This document shows positions 8,622 to 17,185 of a DNA stretch of 64,000 nt, one piece after another (the stretch's first letter is position 1; each line of letters opens with the position of its first letter). A program made the position numbers and the translations under genes. Under the pieces are notes generated by a model, which made no database searches, was not told where the DNA came from, and saw nothing but the letters and a program-made list of their open reading frames with translations. The DNA comes from Paracoccus binzhouensis (GTDB lineage Bacteria > Pseudomonadota > Alphaproteobacteria > Rhodobacterales > Rhodobacteraceae), in NCBI RefSeq assembly GCF_016446475.1, contig NZ_JAEHFP010000002.1:98856-162855 (forward strand), in the 5' to 3' direction.

Positions 8622-9295
8622 CACCGCCGCCCCCGTTTCCAGTCATCAAGGCGGGCGTAGACTGCGACGCCGATGCCCGCCAGCGCAACGGCGATGAACA
8701 CCCAGCGCAGCGTGTCGAGATACGGCACGAGCGGCAGGATGGCGGTCTGAGTCTCGGCCAGGACGCTCTGCGCGACCTCGACGCTGGCCGCACCCAGCGT
8801 CGCCACGCCTGCCGCGCCACCGCCTCTCATCGTGCGGCTCTCGGCCAGCACTTCGCGTGCGGGCGGAGTCTCCGACGCGAAGGCCGTTTCCCGGACCGGG
8901 AACCGCTCGCCCCACTGCCGTGCCGGGCCGAGATCGACATGGATGAACCCCGAGCGCGGATAGAAACCGAAGCCGAGGAAGCCGACCTCCCGTGCCGCCG
9001 CCTCGAACGGCACCGGGTCGTGGTTCGTCATGGCGATGTCGAAGGCGGCCCCGTCGAGGTGCTTCGACCGGGTCGCGCCGCCGACGGCGAGGTTGTGCTC
9101 GGGGCTGCGATAGGCGGAGCGGACGATGAGCGGCTTGCCCAGCCGGTCGCGCAGCGCTTGCAGCCTATCGAGCGCGGGTTCGTTGACGAGCAGCTTGCCG
9201 GTGCCCCGGCAGGCGATCTCTGCGGGGGAGAAGTTCGGCCAGCGCCAGTTCGACTCGGGCACGTCCCGCCAATGGTGGTGGAATGTCGTCGTCAT
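8621..9295 (-). CDS. Phage endolysin-like D-Ala-D-Ala carboxypeptidase (M15 family)
   Basis: A 224-residue protein with an N-terminal peptidase M15A-type domain (~residues 10-130). Zinc-site motifs are visible in SAYRSPEHN, SKHLDGAAFDIA and SGFIHVDLGPARQW. A single C-terminal hydrophobic helix (~residues 190-212) is followed by a basic tail, which suggests membrane tethering. It would cleave peptide cross-links in peptidoglycan, for lysis or for DNA entry. It lies downstream of the tail genes, the usual place for lysis genes, behind a strong hairpin at 9317-9339. Confidence 0.8.
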   Translation of the reverse strand: MTTTFHHHWRDVPESNWRWPNFSPAEIACRGTGKLLVNEPALDRLQALRDRLGKPLIVRSAYRSPEHNLAVGGATRSKHLDGAAFDIAMTNHDPVPFEAAAREVGFLGFGFYPRSGFIHVDLGPARQWGERFPVRETAFASETPPAREVLAESRTMRGGGAAGVATLGAASVEVAQSVLAETQTAILPLVPYLDTLRWVFIAVALAGIGVAVYARLDDWKRGRR

Positions 9296-9316
9296 GAGAG
9301 TCCTCCAAAACGAAAA

Positions 9317-9339
9317 AACCCGCCGGGGGGGGGGCGGGT
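9317..9339 (-). terminator. Rho-independent terminator-like hairpin
   Basis: On the minus strand a stem of ACCCGCC and GGCGGGT encloses a C-rich loop and is followed directly by six T residues. It lies between the DUF6127 gene and the endolysin gene, so it could end or weaken late transcription before the lysis gene. Confidence 0.6.
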
Positions 9340-9371
9340 GTATTGGGCAGATGGATTGATGCTTCGCGCGG

Positions 9372-9659
9372 CTACGGGCCGCCGCCGAAGATCTTGAGCT
9401 TGATGGCGATGCCCGCGAGCAGCGCCAGCATGACGCCGGTGGTGATCATGCGGACGGCGGTCTGCATCGCCGTGCGGCGCACCAGACGGATGCAATCCAC
9501 CAAGGAGCGCAGATCGCGGATGTCGAGCGCGGCCTCCTCGCCGTCGAGGCCGACATCGGCGAGCGCGCGTTTCGCGCCTTCCTCGGCCGCCCGCGTCAGG
9601 ATCGCCTCGAATTCGGCGTCCGGCATGCGGATGTAGCCTTCGGATCGGGGTGGGTTCAT
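9372..9659 (-). CDS. DUF6127 family phage protein
   Basis: A 95-residue protein: an acidic, probably helical N-terminal half (EFEAILTRAAEEGAKRALAD, DIRDLRSLVDC) and one C-terminal membrane helix (TTGVMLALLAGIAIKLKIFG). This pattern matches DUF6127, which occurs in Rhodobacteraceae prophages near lysis genes. Size, one helix and position make a holin or accessory lysis role possible but unproven. The start at 9659 has a full AGGAGG site seven bases upstream. Confidence 0.7.
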   Translation of the reverse strand: MNPPRSEGYIRMPDAEFEAILTRAAEEGAKRALADVGLDGEEAALDIRDLRSLVDCIRLVRRTAMQTAVRMITTGVMLALLAGIAIKLKIFGGGP

Positions 9660-9678
9660 CGGTTCCTCCTTTCGCCGC

Positions 9679-10758
9679 TCAGCCGATCTTGCAGCCCCAG
9701 AGGGACGTGTGGTCGGCGGCGACATAGCCGTCAGCAGTGCGGAACGAGGCCTGCAGCTCGACCGTGTCGCCCGCGGCGAGTGGGGTCATGGTCTGCAGCC
9801 AGAGCGCGGTGGCGAGGCTGACATGGGCGGCGTTGCCCGCCTCGCCGAAGGAGCCGCGAACCTCCGCGGTCCCGTTCAGCACCAGCCGCCCGCGCAGGCG
9901 CGCCGTGGTCGCGCTGTTGACCTTGTAGAGCAGCGTCGCCCCGAAGAGGTAGGTGCCGTCGACCGGGGCGACGAAGTGGTTGTTCGCGGCGTCGAAGGTC
10001 CCCTGATCGTTGTAGTCGGTATTGTTGAGGCCGATCTTGGTCCAGGTGCCGACGCCGACATAGTTGTCGTAGTTGGTGTAGGCCTTGAAGCGCGGGAGCC
10101 GGGGCTGGTCGACGATGCCGGTGGTGTTGTCCACGCTGAGCCCGTCGAAGAAGTTGCTGCCGTCGGCGGAGACCGCGAGGCGGAAGCGGTCCGAACCGAA
10201 CAGCCCCACCAGCGCCTTGGTGACGAAGCCGGTCTGCAGCGTCAGCCCGAGATCGTCGCCCTCGGCCTCCTTGTTCATGGTGTAGAACAGATCGCCGGTC
10301 CCGCCCTCGGCCACGGTCTTCGCCGTCCAGAGCGCCGCGTTCAGCTTGGCCGAGAACGGGTTCGACGCATCCGCTGTGGTGCCGAGCCCGAGCAGCGCCA
10401 TGTTCTGCAGCGCTACTGGTGTAGTCCCGATCCAGCCCGCGCCATCGTAGACGAGCAGCAGCCCCTCGTCCTCGACCCACGCGCGCCAGCCAGTGCGCGG
10501 CGGAAGTCGCAGCCAGGCGCCGTCGGTCCAGAGCGCGACGTTCAGGTCCCAGCCCGCCCAGTCGCCCGTCGCGCCCGAGGCTACAATGTAGCGGTCGCCA
10601 TCGGCGGGAGAACCGGGCGGTGCCGTCAGATCCCGGTCGAGGACCGAGAGCTGGACGAGCCCGTCGAGGATCCGCAGCGCTTCGTTGTGCGTGACGTGCT
10701 TCTGGGCCTGGGCCGCGAGGATGTAGGGCAGCAGGAGATGGGTCGTGGCGTCGGACAT
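9679..10758 (-). CDS. DUF2793 phage tail/fibre protein
   Basis: A 359-residue protein. Residues ~5-110 carry the DUF2793 signature LPYILAAQAQKHVTHNEAL, then DGDRYIVASGATGDWAGW and ALWTDGAWLRLPP. The C-terminal third (FKAYTNYDNYVGVGTWTKIG, APVDGTYLFGATLLY) looks like a C1q/TNF-like jelly-roll head. DUF2793 proteins are found at the distal end of Rhodobacteraceae phage and gene-transfer-agent tail clusters, so a receptor-binding or fibre role is likely. It ends about 20 bases before the DUF6127 gene. Confidence 0.75.
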   Translation of the reverse strand: MSDATTHLLLPYILAAQAQKHVTHNEALRILDGLVQLSVLDRDLTAPPGSPADGDRYIVASGATGDWAGWDLNVALWTDGAWLRLPPRTGWRAWVEDEGLLLVYDGAGWIGTTPVALQNMALLGLGTTADASNPFSAKLNAALWTAKTVAEGGTGDLFYTMNKEAEGDDLGLTLQTGFVTKALVGLFGSDRFRLAVSADGSNFFDGLSVDNTTGIVDQPRLPRFKAYTNYDNYVGVGTWTKIGLNNTDYNDQGTFDAANNHFVAPVDGTYLFGATLLYKVNSATTARLRGRLVLNGTAEVRGSFGEAGNAAHVSLATALWLQTMTPLAAGDTVELQASFRTADGYVAADHTSLWGCKIG

Positions 10759-10780
10759 GGGCGGTCTCCAGAACGAAGAA

Positions 10781-10803
10781 CGCCGCCTGCATGGCAGGCG
10801 GCG
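10781..10803 (-). terminator. Hairpin between tail genes, possible terminator
   Basis: A perfect ten-base inverted repeat (CGCCGCCTGC / GCAGGCGGCG) with a three-base loop. On the minus strand it is followed by a moderately T-rich run. It lies between the small gene at 10834-11214 and the DUF2793 gene. Confidence 0.45.
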
Positions 10804-10833
10804 GATAATGGCGCGGCGATCGGCGGTGGCGGG

Positions 10834-11214
10834 CTACCCGCGTTCGGGCGTCTCCGCTGGAATGGCCGAGAGAACCGGATCGGGCTTCGGCGCGTCCCAC
10901 TTTGCGGTCATCGCGGCCCAGCGATCGATCTCGGCCCGGAAGGCCGGATCGTCGATCCGCAGATGAAAGGTGTAGAGGCGATCCACGATCTCGCGCATCA
11001 ACGCGCGCATCTCGTCGTCATTGATCCGCGAGACCTCGGACCAGGGTATGCGTCGGCCCACGGCGTCCTCCACGATGACGTCGCTGCCATCACCCGTGTG
11101 CGAAACGGGCGTGAGGCCGGCATGCAGGGTCTCGAGCTGCGTGTTTCGCACGCAGGCAACGGCCATCACTCTGGCAAGCTTGGCGGCAATCCGGTCTTCG
11201 TCCTCGGGGCGCAT
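10834..11214 (-). CDS. Conserved small protein of unknown function (paralogue of 59577-59963)
   Basis: A 126-residue soluble protein with an N-terminal DEDRIAAKLARVMAVACVRN segment and a core of HTGDGSDVIVED, RRIPWSEVSRINDDEMRALM and LYTFHLRIDDPAFRAEIDRW. I do not recognise a named domain. It is clearly paralogous to the protein at 59577-59963, with several shared motifs in the same order. Here it lies alone between the tail-tip gene and the fibre gene; there it pairs with a DUF6429 gene. It may be cargo or a regulator. Confidence 0.65.
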   Translation of the reverse strand: MRPEDEDRIAAKLARVMAVACVRNTQLETLHAGLTPVSHTGDGSDVIVEDAVGRRIPWSEVSRINDDEMRALMREIVDRLYTFHLRIDDPAFRAEIDRWAAMTAKWDAPKPDPVLSAIPAETPERG

Positions 11215-11267
11215 GGCCCGAGCCTACGACGCCGATCGCGCATAGTGCCAGAACTGATTGCGCTACC

Positions 11268-14200
11268 TCAGAAGCTCAGCGTTACAGCCTTGGGCGCACC
11301 CCGCCCGACAAGGGCGGAGAGCTGATGGATGCGGATGTCGAGCGTGTCGCCGGGGGCGAGTAGCTCGCCCCAGTCTGCGGTCTGCTGGGCGGCGGTGTAG
11401 ACAGCGCTGGTGATCGTGCTGCCGAGCACACGGTTCACGGTGGCGCCGTCGAGGATCTCGACCTCGTAGGCTTCGAGCTCCTCGGTCAGCGGCACCTCAA
11501 GCCCGCCCCAGCTGTCGGCGGCCAGTCCGCGGGACCGGCGTATCCAACGGATCGTCAGATCGCCGGACGTGCGGGGCTTGCGCCACGGCTGCTCGACATG
11601 GACGACGGAGAACGGCCGCAGCCCGATGCCCGACGGCGTGAAGGTCTGCGCGACATAGGTCTCGTCGCTGACTGGACGGCTCGCGGGGCCAATGCGCCAG
11701 TTCCACGGGATACCAAGGTCGGCCTCGGCGATCGGTAGCGACGCCAGCGCAGTGTCCAGCACCACGACCCGCGCGCCCGCAGGCGCCGGATTGCCCATGG
11801 CAACCTCGGTGCCGCGCTGGCCGCGCAGGAGCCGGGTGAGCCGATACCGACCCGGCGCCAGCAGTTCGGCCGCGCCCGCCTGCACGATCTCCCAGACGTC
11901 GGGCGCACTCTCGATGGCGAGCGCATTGGCGCCGCCGAACAGCGTCAGGTCGGTGACGCTTTCCAGCGTGCCGGTCAACAGGTCGACGACCAGCGTATTG
12001 CCGAGATCAAAGCGCGAGGTGGGGCCCGCGTAGAGGTCCGAGACCAGTGTCCCGATCCGGGCGCGACTGCCGAACGTGGTCAGCAACTCGAAGCCATCCG
12101 TGGAAGGGCTGCGGAACACCGCCATCTCGCCGGGCCAGGGAACCGCGTGCGCCGCAATGAGGGGCCGATGCGCGGGCTGGTCCTCGGTCAGTTGCGGCAG
12201 GTCCATCAGCACCGCCTCCGGCGTGCCGAACACGACCGCCCGCGTCAGCGAGGCCGCGCGGGGATCGCCGGGCGGCAGATCGTAGGTCGCGCGGTCCTGG
12301 CGGACCGCCTCGATGCCGCGCGCCTCGGCGTCGGCGATCGAGACGAGCCGCAGATCGACCAGCCGCCCGTCATGCTCCAGCCGGATCGCGTCGGCCGGAT
12401 CGAGCGCGAGCCGCGAGGGCGGCAGACGGAACGCCGCCGTCTCGCGGCCCACCCACGCCTCCATCAGCGCGCGGCGGCAGCGGCGTTCGGCTTCCTCGGG
12501 CGGCACGGCCATCGGGAAGGACTCGGACGCGATCCGGGTCGTGTCCACGGTGATCCGTCGCGCCTCGACGAGGGCCGCGTCGTAGTCCTCGTCGGCGCGG
12601 GCGACCTGCCATTTCAGCGCCTGCGGCAGCTCGGTCTCCTGGCCCCGCGTCAGCTCCAGCACGTCGCCCTCGCGGGGGGCGACCAGATCGTCGGGCTCGA
12701 GGGTGACGACCGACGCCCGGCCGCGCATGATGAAGCGGATCACGCCCTCGGTCTCCACCGCGTCGAACCCGAAATGCCGCGACAGCGTCGTGATCGAGGC
12801 GCGCGGGCTTTCGAGCGCCGTGATGGCGTAGCCTTCCACCGCGCCCCAGAGGCCAGAAACGTCGATCCGGGACTCGGATAGCCCGGCGCGCAGACAGAGA
12901 TGGCGGACCAGTGCGGCCAGCGACACCGCGCCGAGCCGCCCCGTCAGCCAATGGCCTAGCCGCCAGTTCTGCCCGTCCGTCCAGACGTCGGTCAGCGCCG
13001 GAAAGAACGGATAGGGCCGCGCGTCCCAGGTCCAGGCGGCGCATTCGGGGACCTGCACCATCCGGCCGCCGTAGACTGAGGAAACAGGGTTGTTCGCCGC
13101 GGTGCCCCACCAGAGATACGTCGCCTCGAGATAGGCGCGCTGGATGGCGTCGTCGCGCCAGCCCCGCGAGAAATGCGGCGTGAAGCTCTCGGACGACTTC
13201 GGGTCGAAGAAGACGTTCGGCTGGTTCGTGCCCCGGTCGATGGCGGGACAGCCGAGCTCGGTGAACCAGACGGGTTTCGACTGCGGCGCCCATGCCGTCG
13301 GCGTCCCGCTCTCCACGCCGCCGGGACGGTTGTAGTGCGCGTTCGACCACCAGGCGCGCAAATCCTTGTAGCGGAAGACCCACGGCTTGCTGGCGGCGCC
13401 GTCCGTGATCGGCGTGCGCACTTGCACCGACCGGTCCGCCGCACTGGCATAGAACCAGTCGAAACCTTCGCCGCCCGCGATGTTCCCCTGCAGGTAGGCG
13501 CGGTCGTAGATCGCGGGCCAGCCCTCGGCCGCGTCGAGATGCTCGAAGCCGTCCCGCCAGTCGGAGAGCGGCATGTAATTGTCGATCCCGACGAAATCGA
13601 TCTCCGGATCGGCCCAGAGCGAGTCGAGATGGAAGAACACGTCGCCGCTGCCATCGCCCGGCTGGTGCCCGAAATACTCCGACCAGTCCGCCGCATAGCC
13701 GATCCTGGTGCTCGCTCCGAGGATCGAGCGGACATCCGCGAGCAGGTCCCGATAGGCCTGCACCGCCGGATAGGTGCTGGCGCCCGAGCGGATCGTCGTC
13801 AGCCCCGGCATCTCGGTCCCGATCAGGAAGGCATCGACCCCGCCCGCCGCCGCGCAGAGATGGGCGTAGTGCAGCACCATGCGGCGCAGGCCCCAGTCGC
13901 CGGGAGAGCCGGTCCACGAAACCGTTTGACCCGAGACGCTGAAGCTCGCGGGCGTGGCTGCGCCGAACAGCGCCGCGACCTGGCTTGCCGCCGTGGCGGT
14001 CTTGTCCACGGTCCCGGCGTAGCCCGCCGCGGGCGAACAGGTGATCCGGCCGCGCCAGGGGAAGGCAGGCTGGCCCGTCTCTGCGGCGTTGTCCGAATAC
14101 GGGTTCGGCAGGCTGTTGCCGGGCGGCACGTCCATCAGGATGAACGGGTAGAAGGTCACGCGCAGCCCGCGCGCCTTCATCTCCTGGACCGCCTGCACCA

Positions 14201-15233
14201 CCGCGAAGTCGGACGGCGTGCCGCCATAGACCGGGCGATCCTCTGCATCCCGGCTGACGAGGAAGGCGCTGGCGCGGCTGACGCCGTTGACCGACCAGCT
14301 GGCGGGCGTGGTCGACTTGGCCGACACCTCGACGCCCGGCCGGACCTTGCAGGAGCCCGCGCGCAGATCGTCGCCGAACCAGGCGACGACGAGGCTGACG
14401 CTCTCGACCGCAGGGGCCATGGCCTGCAGCCGGTCCAGCGCCTCCTGCATGTCGGTGGAGTCGGCCAGCGCGTTCAGGTTCTCCGGCACCGTCGCGCCGC
14501 CATCGGTCTTGCGGATGGCCTGCGTGGCGTAGGTGAACTCGCCCGAGGCGGGGATCATGGTGACGGCGCGGGTCAGCCCCTCGGCGGTGTCGGGATCGGC
14601 GAGTGGCCGGAACACCTCGAAGGAGAGCTGCGGCAGGCGGTTGCCGTAGGTGGAGAGCGCCAGCTCCTCGAAGACGACATAAGCGGTGCCGCGATAGGCG
14701 GGTGTGCTGGCCGCGCCCATCCTGGCCGCGATGAACGGATCCGCCGTCTGCGCCTCGTCGCCCGGATACCAGCGCCATGTGACGCCGGAGAGGTCCATCG
14801 GCTTGCCGTCGGCCCAGATGCGGCCGATGCCGGTGATCGGCCCCTCGCAGAGCGCCACGGCGAAGCTGGCATAGTAGAGGTACTCGGTCGTCTTGACCTT
14901 GCCGCCCCCGCCGCCCTTGCCGCCGCCCTGCGTGGTGGTCCTGGTCTCCTCGCGGAAATCCGTCGCCCAGATGATGTTGCCGCCCATCCGCATCCGGCCA
15001 TGGAGCCGCGGGATCACCGCGCCTTCGGTGGCCGAGGTGATGCGCAAGGTGTCGAGCCGCGCGCCCTCGATGCGCTGCGTCGGCGCCAGCGACGAGATGA
15101 TCCAGCTGTCGACGACAGAGCCGATGCTGGAGCCGATGAACCCGCCGATGGTCGCGGCGCTGACCCCGAGGATCGCGCCGCCGATCGAACCGCCAATGGC
15201 GGCGCCGGCCGCGCCGAGAACGAGGGTGGCCAT
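11268..15233 (-). CDS. Phage tail-tip protein with TIM-barrel-like domain (GTA/gpJ-type)
   Basis: A 1321-residue protein, the host-specificity protein of a siphovirus or gene-transfer-agent type tail. The N-terminus (~1-50) is a glycine- and alanine-rich hydrophobic stretch. The middle (~430-740) is the glycoside-hydrolase TIM-barrel-like domain, with FLIGTEMPGLTTIRS, YAADWSEYFGHQP, DFVGIDNYMPLSDWRDG and WFTELGCPAIDRGTNQPN. The C-terminal half resembles the phage tail baseplate/gpJ-type domain. It probably sits at the tip, contacts the cell surface and may act on cell-wall polymers. It follows the NlpC/P60 gene, the standard order in this module. Confidence 0.88.
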   Translation of the reverse strand: MATLVLGAAGAAIGGSIGGAILGVSAATIGGFIGSSIGSVVDSWIISSLAPTQRIEGARLDTLRITSATEGAVIPRLHGRMRMGGNIIWATDFREETRTTTQGGGKGGGGGKVKTTEYLYYASFAVALCEGPITGIGRIWADGKPMDLSGVTWRWYPGDEAQTADPFIAARMGAASTPAYRGTAYVVFEELALSTYGNRLPQLSFEVFRPLADPDTAEGLTRAVTMIPASGEFTYATQAIRKTDGGATVPENLNALADSTDMQEALDRLQAMAPAVESVSLVVAWFGDDLRAGSCKVRPGVEVSAKSTTPASWSVNGVSRASAFLVSRDAEDRPVYGGTPSDFAVVQAVQEMKARGLRVTFYPFILMDVPPGNSLPNPYSDNAAETGQPAFPWRGRITCSPAAGYAGTVDKTATAASQVAALFGAATPASFSVSGQTVSWTGSPGDWGLRRMVLHYAHLCAAAGGVDAFLIGTEMPGLTTIRSGASTYPAVQAYRDLLADVRSILGASTRIGYAADWSEYFGHQPGDGSGDVFFHLDSLWADPEIDFVGIDNYMPLSDWRDGFEHLDAAEGWPAIYDRAYLQGNIAGGEGFDWFYASAADRSVQVRTPITDGAASKPWVFRYKDLRAWWSNAHYNRPGGVESGTPTAWAPQSKPVWFTELGCPAIDRGTNQPNVFFDPKSSESFTPHFSRGWRDDAIQRAYLEATYLWWGTAANNPVSSVYGGRMVQVPECAAWTWDARPYPFFPALTDVWTDGQNWRLGHWLTGRLGAVSLAALVRHLCLRAGLSESRIDVSGLWGAVEGYAITALESPRASITTLSRHFGFDAVETEGVIRFIMRGRASVVTLEPDDLVAPREGDVLELTRGQETELPQALKWQVARADEDYDAALVEARRITVDTTRIASESFPMAVPPEEAERRCRRALMEAWVGRETAAFRLPPSRLALDPADAIRLEHDGRLVDLRLVSIADAEARGIEAVRQDRATYDLPPGDPRAASLTRAVVFGTPEAVLMDLPQLTEDQPAHRPLIAAHAVPWPGEMAVFRSPSTDGFELLTTFGSRARIGTLVSDLYAGPTSRFDLGNTLVVDLLTGTLESVTDLTLFGGANALAIESAPDVWEIVQAGAAELLAPGRYRLTRLLRGQRGTEVAMGNPAPAGARVVVLDTALASLPIAEADLGIPWNWRIGPASRPVSDETYVAQTFTPSGIGLRPFSVVHVEQPWRKPRTSGDLTIRWIRRSRGLAADSWGGLEVPLTEELEAYEVEILDGATVNRVLGSTITSAVYTAAQQTADWGELLAPGDTLDIRIHQLSALVGRGAPKAVTLSF

Positions 15234-15243
15234 GTCGGGGGTC

Positions 15244-15678
15244 TCAGCGTTGCGGAAACAGGAAGGCGAAGGCGATGCGCCGCCGCCAGGATGGGGTGAG
15301 CGGCTCCTCGATCACGCCGAGCCGCTCGTAGGCATGGAGGAAGATGTCGGGCCCGGTCACGATCCCGACATGCTTTGCGATGGCGCGCGGCTTCATGCGG
15401 AACAGCACCAGCGCACCGGGGCCTGCCTCGGCGGGCGACACCTCGATCATCATCCGCCGCGCGCCTTCGGCCAGCACCTCGCGCGGACCGGTCTCGCCCC
15501 AGTCGCGGCTGTAGGCAGGGATCGGGAACGGCTCGGGGCCGACAACCTCGCGCCAGACGCCCCGCGCCAGCCCGAGGCAGTCGCAGCCGACGCCCCGCAG
15601 GCTGGCCTGGTCGTGGTAGGGCGTGCCGAGCCAGGACCGTGCGATGGCGATGACGCGGGTGGGATCGGCGGTGGTCAC
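15244..15678 (-). CDS. Phage NlpC/P60 cell-wall peptidase
   Basis: A 144-residue peptidase of the NlpC/P60 family found in tail-tip modules. The catalytic cysteine is probably Cys34 in GCDCLGLARG and the histidine His103 in AKHVGIVTGP. It would open peptidoglycan during DNA injection. The start is GTG at 15678, overlapping the stop of the DUF2163 gene by four bases (GTGA). Confidence 0.88.
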   Translation of the reverse strand: MTTADPTRVIAIARSWLGTPYHDQASLRGVGCDCLGLARGVWREVVGPEPFPIPAYSRDWGETGPREVLAEGARRMMIEVSPAEAGPGALVLFRMKPRAIAKHVGIVTGPDIFLHAYERLGVIEEPLTPSWRRRIAFAFLFPQR

Positions 15679-16559
15679 AGCACGGACCCCTCGTGCCCGC
15701 CATCCTTGGTGGCGTAGCGAAGCACGGCATCCTGGCCGGGGACGTGCGGGAAGCCGCGGAAGTTGACGGTGTTGGCGAACTTGGCGCCGCAGGTCTCGAT
15801 GCGCTTGTCGCAGCCCGCACGGATGGTGAAGGCGTCGCCCTCGGCGATCGCGCGCACCGGCGCCTCGAGCAGGGTCAGCACGGCGATGCCGTCCGTCACG
15901 TCATGGCCGAGCACCTCGGTGCGCCGCCCGGCATTCGCGCCGCTCGTCCAGTCCAGCGTGCCGAAGGTGAACCAGCCGGAGGCGAAGCCGCCGAGGCCCG
16001 AGGCGGTGAAGGCACGGTCGCGCAGGAGATCGATGACCGCGCCCGTGCCCTTGAACGCCGGATCCTCCAGATCGACGCCGCAGCGCGCATCGCCGAGCGC
16101 GGCGTCGCAGGTCGCCTGGAAGGTCCGCCCGACCGTCTGGCCCAGCACATGGGCCAGCGAGCGGACTTCGGCGACGAAGGCCAGCCGCCCACGCCGGATC
16201 TGGCCGATGGCCCCGCGCCGCATCAGGACGCGCTGGCTCGTGTCGGCCCAGTTCACCCGCCAGACCTCGACCTCAGCATTGTCCCAGCGGCCATCGAGAA
16301 TGTCGGTCTCGGTGATCCGGTCGGATGTCAGCACGCCCTCGGCGTCCTGCGCATCGACGGACAGGTCCGAGCCCGACCGCACTTCGGAGGCCGTGAGCCC
16401 GCTATCGGACTCGAAGTCGGTGCCGTCGAAGCTGAGTGTCCGGTCGTGGTCGGTGAAACCGAAGGCAACACCATCCGCGCGAGCGATCCGCCAGCACCAG
16501 GCGAGCGTCGTCGTGCCCTCGTCGAGATGGGCCTGCAGGGCGGGATCAAGGGTCTTCAT
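15675..16559 (-). CDS. DUF2163 tail-tip protein
   Basis: A 294-residue protein with a DUF2163 N-terminal domain (LAWCWRIARADGVAFGFTDH, ITETDILDGRW) and a C-terminal cysteine-containing region (ATCDAALGDARCGVD, AGCDKRIETCGAKFANTVNF) typical of the phage BR0599-like tail family. In gene-transfer agents the equivalent protein forms part of the baseplate. The frame is open further upstream, but the ATG at 16559 overlaps the previous stop by four bases and gives the expected N-terminus. Confidence 0.87.
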   Translation of the reverse strand: MKTLDPALQAHLDEGTTTLAWCWRIARADGVAFGFTDHDRTLSFDGTDFESDSGLTASEVRSGSDLSVDAQDAEGVLTSDRITETDILDGRWDNAEVEVWRVNWADTSQRVLMRRGAIGQIRRGRLAFVAEVRSLAHVLGQTVGRTFQATCDAALGDARCGVDLEDPAFKGTGAVIDLLRDRAFTASGLGGFASGWFTFGTLDWTSGANAGRRTEVLGHDVTDGIAVLTLLEAPVRAIAEGDAFTIRAGCDKRIETCGAKFANTVNFRGFPHVPGQDAVLRYATKDGGHEGSVL

Positions 16560-17182
16560 CGGCGTAGTTCCAGCAGCGGAATGGAAGTGATCGAGCCGAG
16601 ACGGTCGAGATCGAGCGTGACGTCGAGCACGTCGGTGTCGAAACGGACGGGCACGTCGAATTCGAAGCCCGCGGTGATGGCGACGCCGGAACCTGGCGCA
16701 GTACCGAAGGTGACGACGCCAATGGCGGTGTCGACCGACCAGCCGGAGGGCTGCTCGACCCCGCCGAGCGCAACGCGCACGGTGCCCGCCACCGGCTTGG
16801 CGATGGCGCGCGACCAGGATTGCGCCCCCGAGGCGTAGCGCTTGACCAGCTGGAAGGCGCTCGTCGTGCCGTCGCCGGTGCCGATCGCCTGGTCGGTCGG
16901 CGCTGGTGTGCCCGAAGGCAGACAGGACTTGTGATCGCCCCAGTCCTTGAAGCGGAAGCCGTGGAGGCGACCGTTCCGCGCCTCGAAGAAGGCGACGACG
17001 GCGGCGAGATCGTCCGCGCGGCGGATGCCGTAGGCCACGTCGTAGCGGCGGCGCGAGTTCGCCCAGCTGGCGTTGCGCTCTTCGTCGCCCGAGGCGAGCT
17101 CGACGATCTGGGTGCGCCGCTCCGGCCCGCCCCGCGCGCCGCGGCTGATGTTGTCCGGAAACCGGACCTCGTGGAACGCCAT
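16556..17182 (-). CDS. DUF2460 tail protein (TIGR02217-like)
   Basis: A 208-residue protein with the family start FHEVRFPDNISRGARGGPER, then YGIRRADDLAAVVAFFEARN, GFRFKDWGDHKS and the C-terminal FDVPVRFDTDVLDVTLD. DUF2460 proteins correspond to the distal tail protein of gene-transfer agents and link the tail tube to the tip. It sits directly between the tape measure and DUF2163 genes, the conserved order. Confidence 0.9.
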   Translation of the reverse strand: MAFHEVRFPDNISRGARGGPERRTQIVELASGDEERNASWANSRRRYDVAYGIRRADDLAAVVAFFEARNGRLHGFRFKDWGDHKSCLPSGTPAPTDQAIGTGDGTTSAFQLVKRYASGAQSWSRAIAKPVAGTVRVALGGVEQPSGWSVDTAIGVVTFGTAPGSGVAITAGFEFDVPVRFDTDVLDVTLDLDRLGSITSIPLLELRR

Positions 17183-17185
17183 GGT

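Noticed and set aside
13173..15299. Very long plus-strand frame over the tail-tip gene
   Set aside because: It is the antisense shadow of a high-GC gene: composition is R/G/A/H-rich without domains, while the minus-strand frame has clear tail-tip motifs.
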